The notes below the pieces were generated by a model that was not told where the DNA came from, did no database searches, and saw nothing but the letters and a program-made list of their open reading frames with translations. The position numbers were made by a program, and so were the translations under genes. Of a DNA stretch of 64,000 nucleotides, positions 57,134 to 64,000 are shown piece after piece. Position 1 is the first letter of the stretch. Each line of letters begins with the position of its first letter. The DNA is from Carnobacterium jeotgali MS3 (GTDB lineage Bacteria > Bacillota > Bacilli > Lactobacillales > Carnobacteriaceae): NCBI RefSeq assembly GCF_000745125.1, contig NZ_JQNF01000005.1, positions 186,001-250,000 on the forward strand, in the 5' to 3' direction.

Positions 57134-58903
57134 GTGTTAACACAGGCGTATCATGTACTCAAAGAAATTTATGGTTTTTCTGAATTTAAAACGGGACAAA
57201 AAGAAGTAATCGAAAAAATATTGCAAGGGAAAGATACCTTAGCTATTATGCCGACAGGTGGTGGGAAATCGCTTTGTTATCAAATTCCTTCACTAGTGTT
57301 CGAAGGAGTAACGATTGTTGTATCACCGCTTATTTCATTGATGAAAGACCAAGTAGATGCCTTAACAGAGTTAGGAATACCAGCAACTTACTTGAATAGT
57401 ACCTTAACAGCTGCTGAGATGAACGTTCGACTGAAAAAAGCGGTCAATGGCGACTATAAACTCATTTATGTTGCCCCAGAAAGATTTCAAACAGAAGAAA
57501 TCTTTTATTTGATGCACTCAATCACCATTTCAATGATAGCCATTGATGAAGCTCATTGTATTTCACAATGGGGGCATGATTTTAGACCAAGTTACCTGTC
57601 TTTAGGAGAATCTATTCAACAATTGGATTATCGACCAATCGTATTAGCTTTGACTGCTACAGCGACTCCGGTCGTTTCTAATGATATTATAAATTTGTTA
57701 GGTATCGATACAGATAATCGCGTTAAAACAGGATTTGAACGGGATAATCTTGCTTTTCAAGTGGTAAAAGGTCAGGAGCGCAATCGTTATTTATTAGATT
57801 ATTTAACAGTGAACAAAGGTCAATCAGGAATTGTTTACGCTAGTACACGAAAAGAAGTGGAACGCATTTATGAATTGCTGAATGCTAAAAAAATCAAAGC
57901 TGGCAAATACCACGGTGGGTTAAAGGAAGATGAGCGCAACAGTTGGCAAGAAAAGTTTCTTTATGATGAAGTAACAGTAATGGTGGCGACAAATGCATTT
58001 GGCATGGGCATCGATAAGAGTAATGTGCGATTTGTTATTCATTACCAGATTCCTAAAAATATTGAAGCCTATTACCAAGAAGCAGGACGTGCGGGTAGAG
58101 ATGGCTTGCCAAGTGATGCTATCTTGTTATTTTCTCCGCAAGATATGCAAATTCAAAAATTCTTTATCGATCAATCCGAATTAAATGAAGAATTAAAGAA
58201 TCAGGAATATCGTAAATTAAGAGAAATGGCTCAATATGGTTCTACTCAAATTTGTTTGCAACGGTATATTGTTGAATATTTTGGAGACAACTGTGATGAT
58301 TGTGGCAGATGTAGCAATTGTTTAGATGATCGTGAAGCAACGGATATAACTTTAGAGACTCAAAAAGTATTATCTTGTGTTAAGCGAATGGGTGAAACTT
58401 ATGGAAAATCCCTTATCATGAAAGTACTGACAGGATCTAAAGATAAAAAAGTTACTCAATGGCACTTTGAAAACCTTTCAACCTATGGCTTGATGAAAGG
58501 TGTACCACAAAAAGAAGTTACTCAATTGATTGATTATCTAACAGCTGAAAAATATTTATCCCCAACTGACGGTCAGTTTCCTATTTTAAAATTAACAGAA
58601 AAGGCCGTTTCCGTTTTAAAAGGGGAAATGACTGTTACTAGAAAACAAGCAAAAGTAGCGCAGAAAGTAGCTGTTGATGATGCATTATTTGATCAGTTAA
58701 GAGAGTTAAGACGTGCATTTGCAACGGATCAAAAAGTTCCGCCTTATGTTATTTTTTCAGATGAAACATTGCACCAAATGTGCATTTTAATGCCTCAAAA
58801 TGAAACAGAGATGTTAGCCGTAAAAGGTGTGGGTGAAAATAAATTTGAAAAATATGGTGAAGCATTTTTAACCTGTTTAAAGAAAACAAAAGTAACGAAT
58901 TAA
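57134..58903 (+). CDS. recQ: ATP-dependent DNA helicase RecQ
   Basis: 3'-5' helicase for recombination and fork repair, 589 residues. Walker A is MPTGGGKSLCYQ, the DEAH box is AIDEAHCISQWGHDF and motif VI is QEAGRAGRDG. A zinc cluster (CLQRYIVEYFGDNCDDCGRC) and a C-terminal HRDC-like domain follow. GTG start after AAAGGAG. Confidence 0.95.
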   Translation: MLTQAYHVLKEIYGFSEFKTGQKEVIEKILQGKDTLAIMPTGGGKSLCYQIPSLVFEGVTIVVSPLISLMKDQVDALTELGIPATYLNSTLTAAEMNVRLKKAVNGDYKLIYVAPERFQTEEIFYLMHSITISMIAIDEAHCISQWGHDFRPSYLSLGESIQQLDYRPIVLALTATATPVVSNDIINLLGIDTDNRVKTGFERDNLAFQVVKGQERNRYLLDYLTVNKGQSGIVYASTRKEVERIYELLNAKKIKAGKYHGGLKEDERNSWQEKFLYDEVTVMVATNAFGMGIDKSNVRFVIHYQIPKNIEAYYQEAGRAGRDGLPSDAILLFSPQDMQIQKFFIDQSELNEELKNQEYRKLREMAQYGSTQICLQRYIVEYFGDNCDDCGRCSNCLDDREATDITLETQKVLSCVKRMGETYGKSLIMKVLTGSKDKKVTQWHFENLSTYGLMKGVPQKEVTQLIDYLTAEKYLSPTDGQFPILKLTEKAVSVLKGEMTVTRKQAKVAQKVAVDDALFDQLRELRRAFATDQKVPPYVIFSDETLHQMCILMPQNETEMLAVKGVGENKFEKYGEAFLTCLKKTKVTN

Positions 58904-58919
58904 AGAGAGGTTACTAGAG

Positions 58920-60107
58920 ATGAAAAGTTGTGGTGTAGTTGTCGAATATAATCCTTTGCATAATGGACATGTGTACCATTTGAAAAAAGCAAGAGAACTA
59001 TCTGGTGCGGATACAATTATTGCAATTATGAGCGGAAATTTTTTGCAACGCGGTGAGCCAGCTATTGTAGACAAATGGTCTCGAGCACAGATGGCTTTAT
59101 CAGCTGGAGCAGATTTGGTAATAGAATTACCCGTTGCTTTTAGTACTCAACCAGCTGATTATTTTGCAAAAGGTGCCGTTGGGTTGTTGCATGCTATGAA
59201 TTGCGATGCTATTTGTTTTGGTTCTGAATCGGGCGAAAGTGCGGATTACCAAAAGTTAGCTCACTTTTTGAAGCAGCACACACCAACTATCAATCAACGG
59301 TTTAAAGAAAATAGAGATCCAGGAAAAACGTATGCTTCTCAAATGGACCAAATTCTTAAAGAACTAATGCCAGAACAGCTGGTCTCTCTTTCAACGCCAA
59401 ACAATATTTTGGGATTAGCATATGCCAAAGAAAATGTGCTATATGAAAAACCAATGGAACTTTACACCATAACAAGAGTAGGATCGGATTACCATGAAAA
59501 AGAATTAGACGAACAAAATTTCTCAAGTGCTACTGCTATTCGAGAAAGTTTAGTAGGATCAAAAAAAAATAAAGCACGAATTGAAGAACTGAAGTTAAGT
59601 ATGCCAGATAGCAGTTTTGAACAACTAACAACACATCCCTTAGTTAGTTGGGAAAACTATTGGCCGTACTTAAAGTATCAAATAGAAGTTCAATCACTTG
59701 AAGAGTTACGGACTGTGTATCAAGTAACTGAAGGAATTGAATATCGCTTAAAAGAGTACATTCAAGAGGCAGAAAGCTTTGAACAATTTATATCATTGGT
59801 AAAAAATAAAAGAGTATCATGGACTAGGCTACAACGCTTATGTGTCTATATTTTACTTCAATTAAAAAAAGAAGATATGGTCAATGAATTAACAGAACCC
59901 CAAGCCATACACTTATTAGGATTTAATTTCAGAGGAAGAAATTATTTAAAGGAAATGAAAAAAAGGTTTTCTTTACCATTGATTGCCAATGTAACTAAAA
60001 AAAATAAGAATTTGTGGACATCAGATATAAAAGCAGGTAAAATTTATCAAATGGGGCAATTAGGTTTAATCAAAGAACAAGATTATTATCGTCAACCATT
60101 AAAATAA
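58920..60107 (+). CDS. tmcAL: tRNA(Met) cytidine acetate ligase TmcAL
   Basis: Ligates acetate to the wobble cytidine of elongator tRNA(Met) using ATP. It has 395 residues. It starts MKSCGVVVEYNPLHNGHVYHL with the HxGH nucleotidyltransferase motif (HNGH), then IAIMSGNFLQRGEPAIVDKW and FGSESG. Formerly named YlbM. It follows recQ and precedes yceD-rpmF, as ylbM-ylbN-rpmF in Bacillus. Confidence 0.93.
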   Translation: MKSCGVVVEYNPLHNGHVYHLKKARELSGADTIIAIMSGNFLQRGEPAIVDKWSRAQMALSAGADLVIELPVAFSTQPADYFAKGAVGLLHAMNCDAICFGSESGESADYQKLAHFLKQHTPTINQRFKENRDPGKTYASQMDQILKELMPEQLVSLSTPNNILGLAYAKENVLYEKPMELYTITRVGSDYHEKELDEQNFSSATAIRESLVGSKKNKARIEELKLSMPDSSFEQLTTHPLVSWENYWPYLKYQIEVQSLEELRTVYQVTEGIEYRLKEYIQEAESFEQFISLVKNKRVSWTRLQRLCVYILLQLKKEDMVNELTEPQAIHLLGFNFRGRNYLKEMKKRFSLPLIANVTKKNKNLWTSDIKAGKIYQMGQLGLIKEQDYYRQPLK

Positions 60108-60225
60108 TTTTTTGAAAATGTCTATGAAAACAAAGCCCAGCAAGAAAACCCTGTAAGGTAAAATACGTTGACAAAGGGTTCATTCACTAGTATAATAATC
60201 TTTGTTGCTTTAGGAGTGATGTGAA

Positions 60226-60789
60226 ATGAAATGGTCATTAAACGAATTGCAAAAATACCGCAATGAGCCGTTAGTTTTCTCGGAAACTGTTGACTTAAAA
60301 AAAACGTTGATGAATCGAGAAAAAGAATTAATGGATGTTTCTCCAATTGATTTAGAAGGAACACTCATTGTTCATGAAAAAGAAATCTTGCTTCATATGG
60401 TTGTTTCATTAACTGTGACACTACCCTCTGCAAGATCACTAAAACCAGTTTTATTCCCTATGTCAATTGGAATAGATGAAATTTATATTCCGCCTTCTGT
60501 TACACCTGGATCTAAGATAGATAATGAGGAAGAAACAGTTATTCTTTTAGATAAAGATATAATTGATCTTGCTGAACCTATAGTAGATGAAGTTTTGTTA
60601 AATCTCCCTTTGCAAGTTTTTACGCAAGAAGAGATAGAAGGACAAGAAATGCCTAGTGGAAATGATTGGCTGGTCGTTTCTGAAGATGAATACATTTCAG
60701 ATTTAGAAACACAGAAATCAGAAACTGTAGATCCACGTTTTGCTGGTTTGAAAGATTTGTTTAAAGATGAATCAGACGACCAAAAATAA
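60226..60789 (+). CDS. YceD family protein (DUF177)
   Basis: A 187-residue acidic protein of the YceD/YlbN type, with a conserved core (VHEKEILLHMVVSLTVTLPSARSLKP) and a DPRFAGLKDLFKDE C-terminal signature. Always found next to rpmF and thought to help ribosome or 23S rRNA processing. TAGGAG precedes the ATG. Confidence 0.9.
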   Translation: MKWSLNELQKYRNEPLVFSETVDLKKTLMNREKELMDVSPIDLEGTLIVHEKEILLHMVVSLTVTLPSARSLKPVLFPMSIGIDEIYIPPSVTPGSKIDNEEETVILLDKDIIDLAEPIVDEVLLNLPLQVFTQEEIEGQEMPSGNDWLVVSEDEYISDLETQKSETVDPRFAGLKDLFKDESDDQK

Positions 60790-60856
60790 GTATGTATTAT
60801 ACGCTTCTAGTAGCGCGAATCTGTGCATAGAAGCAATTTTTAAGGAGGTGTAAGGA

Positions 60857-61036
60857 ATGGCAGTACCAGCAAGAAGAACATCAAAAGCTAAGAAAAACAG
60901 ACGTCGTACGCATTTTAAATTAGAAGTTCCAGGTATGAACGCATGCCCTAACTGTGGCGAATTGAAAAAAAGCCATCACGTTTGTGCATCATGTGGACAT
61001 TACGATGGTAAAGAAGTAATCAGCAAAGAAGCTTAA
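60857..61036 (+). CDS. rpmF: 50S ribosomal protein L32
   Basis: A 59-residue ribosomal protein starting [20 protein letters not shown], with the two CxxC pairs (ACPNCGEL and VCASCGHY) of the zinc-binding L32 form. AAGGAGGTG precedes the ATG. It is 67 bases after the YceD gene and ends before a strong terminator. Confidence 0.97.
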   Translation: MAVPARRTSKAKKNRRRTHFKLEVPGMNACPNCGELKKSHHVCASCGHYDGKEVISKEA

Positions 61037-61069
61037 TTCTTTGCACAATTCATCATGAGATGATTTGAA

Positions 61070-61111
61070 AACCCTTATTGAGACCATGGCTCAATAAGGG
61101 CTTTTTTTTTT
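61070..61111 (+). terminator. Intrinsic terminator of rpmF
   Basis: CCCTTATTGAG/CTCAATAAGGG stem (61072-61082 with 61090-61100) and a T10 run. Confidence 0.96.
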
Positions 61112-61251
61112 GATTTACTGCAAATAAGTGATTTAGAGTATACAAAAAAGAAAAACTACGTTAAATTTAAAAAGAGATGATTTGTAGTATGCTACAAGCC
61201 AGTTAATAGAGAATTGGTTAAACGGATATATTTTAAAAAGGTGGGATAAAA

Positions 61252-61626
61252 GTGGATTCTGGCGTTTCTTTACTAATAGGCAAAATAATTTTATATTGTT
61301 TGCCCATTATTTTGCTGCTATTGTTTAGTAAGGCAATACAGCGGCATTTTAAAAAACAAAATTCGGCTATTAAATTACCAGATTTGTTAGTTCCTTTTTT
61401 AATAGTAGGAATTCATATTCTGAGTGAATTAACATATGATTTTTCTTTGCTTCCGTATTTTTTGATTTTTATTTTTAGTCTAGGAATTATCATTCTCTTG
61501 AGTATAGCGGTAAAAAAAGGTGAAATTTTGTATAAAAGTTTTTTTAAGACATATTGGCGATTCGTTTTTATCAGCGCAATTGTAGTGTATTACGGTTTAG
61601 TCGTAGCTAATATGATAACCGTTTAA
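61252..61626 (+). CDS. Membrane protein, DUF3397 type
   Basis: A 124-residue protein with four predicted membrane segments (about 7-25, 44-60, 66-88 and 102-121) and few other features. It starts at GTG after AAGGTGGGA. I recognise it as the DUF3397 type that often precedes mraZ in Lactobacillales. Function unknown. Copy C of the mobile element begins 8 bases after its stop. Confidence 0.78.
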   Translation: MDSGVSLLIGKIILYCLPIILLLLFSKAIQRHFKKQNSAIKLPDLLVPFLIVGIHILSELTYDFSLLPYFLIFIFSLGIIILLSIAVKKGEILYKSFFKTYWRFVFISAIVVYYGLVVANMITV

Positions 61627-61633
61627 AAAAAGA

Positions 61634-61796
61634 GACTCTTCGTCAAATAATGGATGCCTCCAACACCGCTTAATTGTAAAAGCGTTGAAGTGGTGTCATT
61701 CGCATTGAATACTTTAAAGGGCTACAAGCAATCCCATTCCTCCAAAATGTTATGCAATAACTAAATTCAATGGCCCACGCTGAAAAGTATAGAGCC
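61634..61796 (+). mobile_element. MITE-like element, copy C, internally deleted
   Basis: A 163-base element between the DUF3397 gene and its terminator, with left end GACTCTTCGTCAAATAATGG and right end GAAAAGTATAGAGCC. The first hairpin region is missing. The second stem is kept as ACACCGCTT/AAGTGGTGT (61663-61671 with 61688-61696), again with a paired change relative to copy A. A near-duplication flanks it (AAAAAAGA at 61626-61633, AAAAGAGA at 61797-61804; 7 of 8 bases). Confidence 0.82.
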
Positions 61797-61797
61797 A

Positions 61798-61852
61798 AAA
61801 GAGAAGTGATACAGGGACAATTAGTCCTTTTATCCCTTCTTTTTTTTATATT
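61798..61852 (+). terminator. Intrinsic terminator of the DUF3397 gene
   Basis: Imperfect stem AGAAG-GATA-AGGGAC with GTCC-TATC-CTTCT, AATTA loop and T8 run. It lies downstream of copy C, so that element is probably transcribed. Confidence 0.8.
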
Positions 61853-62034
61853 TGAATAAAAAATGGGTGAATTCACCACCTTTAAAAAAACATAAAAAAG
61901 AAGTGATAGGCTTGTGAAAATAACAAATATTACATTAATTAAAAGAATTATGTCTTTTTTTGAATAATTGTGGAGGAAAGTGGGGCATTGTGGTAGACTG
62001 AAAACATCTAAATGGAGTCTGAGGTGAGACAGCT
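61853..62034 (+). promoter_or_regulatory. mraZ promoter region with MraZ-type direct repeats
   Basis: Three GTGG repeats at exact 10-base steps (61970, 61980, 61990), read as GTGGAG-N4-GTGGGG-N4-GTGGTA. The last one overlaps a TG-extended -10 (TGGTAGACT, ending 61999). MraZ is known to bind such evenly spaced G-rich repeats at its own promoter. A perfect 12-bp palindrome GGTGAATTCACC lies upstream at 61866-61877. The distance from the -10 to the start codon is 35 bases. Confidence 0.78.
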
Positions 62035-62466
62035 ATGTTAATGGGTGAACACAAGCACAACATTGATGCAAAAGGTCGTTTAATTATGCCATCAAAGTTT
62101 CGATCTGATTTAGGCGAGAAATTTATTCTAACTCGTGGATTAGATGGATGTTTGTTTGGGTACCCACAAGAATCATGGTCTGCTCTTGAAGAAAAGTTAA
62201 AACAACTTCCTTTAGCAAAAAAAGAAGCTCGTGCTTTTACAAGGTTCTTTTACTCAGCAGCTATTGAATGCGAATTAGATAAACAAGGAAGAATCAATAT
62301 TCCACAAACTTTAAGAGAATACGCACAATTAGAAAAAGCGTGTCATGTTATTGGTGTCTCTGAACGGATTGAAATTTGGAGTGAGACAAGGTGGAATCAA
62401 GTTTCCAATGATGCTGAAGAAATGTTTGACAGTATTGCTGAAGACATGATTGATTTTGGATTCTAA
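62035..62466 (+). CDS. mraZ: Transcriptional regulator MraZ
   Basis: AbrB-fold DNA-binding protein, 143 residues, with two MraZ domains ([21 protein letters not shown] and [20 protein letters not shown]). It represses its own cluster in other bacteria. First gene of the dcw cluster. GAGGTGAG precedes the ATG. Confidence 0.96.
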   Translation: MLMGEHKHNIDAKGRLIMPSKFRSDLGEKFILTRGLDGCLFGYPQESWSALEEKLKQLPLAKKEARAFTRFFYSAAIECELDKQGRINIPQTLREYAQLEKACHVIGVSERIEIWSETRWNQVSNDAEEMFDSIAEDMIDFGF

Positions 62467-62535
62467 TAAACAATCATTCAATTATTAAAAAAGAAAAATA
62501 CTAAGAAAAAATAGTGAGTTAGGTAGGCGAAAAAA

Positions 62536-63492
62536 ATGACAGCATTTAATCATGAAACAGTCTTATTACGCGAAACCGTTGATGGGCTGTCGTTATCCCC
62601 AGAAGGCATATACGTTGATTGTACTTTAGGTGGGGCCGGTCATAGTGAATATTTATTATCACAATTGAATGAAAAGGGGCATCTTTATGCCTTTGATCAA
62701 GATGATCGTGCACTTGAAAACGCAAAAATTCGGTTAGCTGAATATGTAGAAAAAGGTATGGTTACTTTTATTAAAGCGAATTTTCGTTACATAAAAGATG
62801 AATTAGCCAATTTGGGAATAAAAGAAGTTGATGGAATTTTATATGATTTAGGTGTCTCTTCCCCTCAATTAGATGAAGCAGAACGTGGATTTAGTTATCA
62901 CCAAGACGCTCCATTAGATATGCGAATGGATACCGATGCTCCACTTACGGCTAAAGAAGTAATCAATGAATGGTCTTACCATGATTTGATCAGAATTTTT
63001 TACCGTTATGGAGAAGAAAAATTTTCAAAACAAATTGCTCGTAAAATTGAGGCAGCTAGAGAAATAAAACTAATCGAAACAACCAGTGAGTTGGTTGAAT
63101 TAATCAAAGCAGGAATACCTGCACCGGCTAGAAGAAAAGGCGGACATCCAGCTAAACGTGTTTTCCAAGCAGTGCGAATCGCGGTTAATGATGAGTTGTC
63201 TTCCGTTGAAGATTCCTTGGAACAAGCGATTGAGTTATTGGCAATAGGTGGACGTATCAGTGTGATATCGTTTCATTCCTTAGAGGATCGAATCGTTAAA
63301 TCAATTTTTAAAGATCACTCCAAAGGTCCTGAATTGCCACGTGGATTGCCAGTTGTTCCAGACGGATTTTTACCTGAATTAAAATTAATTACGAGAAAAC
63401 CAATTTTGCCTTCAGAACAAGAGTTAGAAGTAAATAATCGGTCAAGAAGTGCTAAGTTACGAATTGCTGAAAAACAAAATAAACTAGTGTAA
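62536..63492 (+). CDS. rsmH: 16S rRNA (cytosine1402-N4)-methyltransferase
   Basis: Methylates N4 of C1402 in 16S rRNA. It has 318 residues. It starts with [13 protein letters not shown] and the SAM-binding stretch [14 protein letters not shown]. Further family segments are [19 protein letters not shown] and [12 protein letters not shown]. Second gene of the dcw cluster. Confidence 0.96.
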   Translation: MTAFNHETVLLRETVDGLSLSPEGIYVDCTLGGAGHSEYLLSQLNEKGHLYAFDQDDRALENAKIRLAEYVEKGMVTFIKANFRYIKDELANLGIKEVDGILYDLGVSSPQLDEAERGFSYHQDAPLDMRMDTDAPLTAKEVINEWSYHDLIRIFYRYGEEKFSKQIARKIEAAREIKLIETTSELVELIKAGIPAPARRKGGHPAKRVFQAVRIAVNDELSSVEDSLEQAIELLAIGGRISVISFHSLEDRIVKSIFKDHSKGPELPRGLPVVPDGFLPELKLITRKPILPSEQELEVNNRSRSAKLRIAEKQNKLV

Positions 63493-63522
63493 ACATTAGA
63501 AAACAGAAAGGAAGTATTGGAT

Positions 63523-63906
63523 ATGCCATTAGAAAGTAATTTAGCTAGAAATCTTGAAGTCGAAGTACCCTTTCAGCCCCAGACAGCTCCTACTCCTAAA
63601 AAGGAAATAATACATACTCCTTTAACCAAAAGAATAGGGATTACAAAAGGAGAAAAAATGCTTATAAGTGCTGTCCTAATGATTCTGTTTACTTTAATTG
63701 CTGTTAGCATTTCTTTAGAAATAACGATTGCTAGTACAAATCGCACATTGCAAGATGCAACTACATCTATAGCTGAGACCACGACTGTCAATGATAATTT
63801 GAAACAGGAAGTGCAAGAATTATCTCGATATGATCGTGTATATGAAATAGCAAATAAATTCGGCCTAGAGATGAAGGAAGAAAATGTAAGGAATGTTATA
63901 AAATGA
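63523..63906 (+). CDS. ftsL: Cell division protein FtsL
   Basis: A 127-residue bitopic membrane protein of the divisome, forming a coiled coil with FtsB/DivIC. It has a basic cytoplasmic N-terminus, one membrane segment (about 46-68) and a leucine-type coiled coil (about 70-125). The ATG at 63523 is 8 bases after AAAGGAAG; the TTG at 63517 is too close. It overlaps the next gene by 4 bases (ATGA). Confidence 0.92.
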   Translation: MPLESNLARNLEVEVPFQPQTAPTPKKEIIHTPLTKRIGITKGEKMLISAVLMILFTLIAVSISLEITIASTNRTLQDATTSIAETTTVNDNLKQEVQELSRYDRVYEIANKFGLEMKEENVRNVIK

Positions 63907-64000
63907 CCAATAAAAATCCTCTAAAAAACAGAAAAAAGGTTGCCATACTTTTATTTTTTGGCACGATTCTTTTGCTTGTCGTTTTTGCGGGACGAATTGC
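63903..64000 (+). CDS. Penicillin-binding protein, N-terminal fragment (window edge)
   Basis: Only the first 32 codons are inside the window. They encode a basic start (MTNKNPLKNRKKVAI) and a membrane segment (LLFFGTILLLVVFAGRI), as in the class B penicillin-binding protein that follows ftsL in dcw clusters (pbpB/pbp2x). Identity is inferred from position and the N-terminal form. Confidence 0.75.
   Translation, partial: MTNKNPLKNRKKVAILLFFGTILLLVVFAGRI

Overview
The window is a continuous, densely coded, AT-rich chromosomal segment from a low-GC Gram-positive bacterium of the order Lactobacillales. It has strong AGGAGG ribosome-binding sites, intrinsic terminators with T-tracts, and gene orders shared with Bacillus and Enterococcus: thrS/infC-rpmI-rplT, trpS-opp-spx-mecA-coiA-pepF-spxH-CYTH-relQ-nadK-rluD, clpE-ptsHI, yqeG-yqeH-yhbY-nadD-yqeK-rsfS-yqeM, and mraZ-rsmH-ftsL-pbp. 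Protein similarity recalled from memory makes a Carnobacterium-like organism most likely; this is inference, since no database was searched. No rRNA, tRNA, CRISPR array, prophage or intact transposase gene was seen.

Layout. 0-3.4 kb: threonyl-tRNA synthetase, then the IF3/L35/L20 operon behind an L20-type leader. 3.7-8.5 kb: two tandem paralogous oligopeptide-binding lipoproteins and an M42 aminopeptidase. 8.7-13.6 kb: an orphan HemY-like flavoprotein, a metallo-hydrolase plus lipoate ligase pair, trpS and a small membrane protein. 13.8-17.9 kb: oppBCDF without its own oppA. 18.8-27.7 kb: the spx-mecA-coiA-pepF-spxH-CYTH-relQ-nadK-rluD stress/competence block. 27.7-35.4 kb: MgtE, a ComEC-like hydrolase with DUF3006, a GNAT enzyme, a second M42 peptidase, an AI-2E family exporter, NADH oxidase and a nuclease. 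35.5-46.8 kb: prfC, a potassium channel subunit, CtsR-regulated clpE, the PTS phosphocarriers and two metabolic enzymes. 47-52.5 kb: hom-thrC-thrB, cutC and aspartokinase. 52.6-60.8 kb: the yqeG ribosome-assembly/NAD operon, recQ, tmcAL and yceD-rpmF. 61.2-64 kb: the start of the division and cell wall (dcw) cluster; the last gene runs off the end.

Function. Peptide use is a clear theme: two OppA lipoproteins, OppBCDF, PepF and two M42 peptidases. Spx, MecA and SpxH are three parts of one proteolytic control circuit, and ClpE carries two CtsR operators. Threonine synthesis from aspartate is nearly complete here; only aspartate-semialdehyde dehydrogenase is not seen.

The most unusual content is a family of short non-coding elements (A 18055-18300, B 20112-20374, C 61634-61796, D 45101-45228 on minus, probably a decayed E near 37160-37280). 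They have GGCTCT...AGAGCC-type ends. Two have perfect 8-bp target duplications (B and D) and one a 7/8 duplication (C). The A/T tracts of intrinsic terminators appear to be the insertion site. An internal hairpin keeps its pairing through compensatory changes between copies. They look like MITEs with ISL3-like ends.
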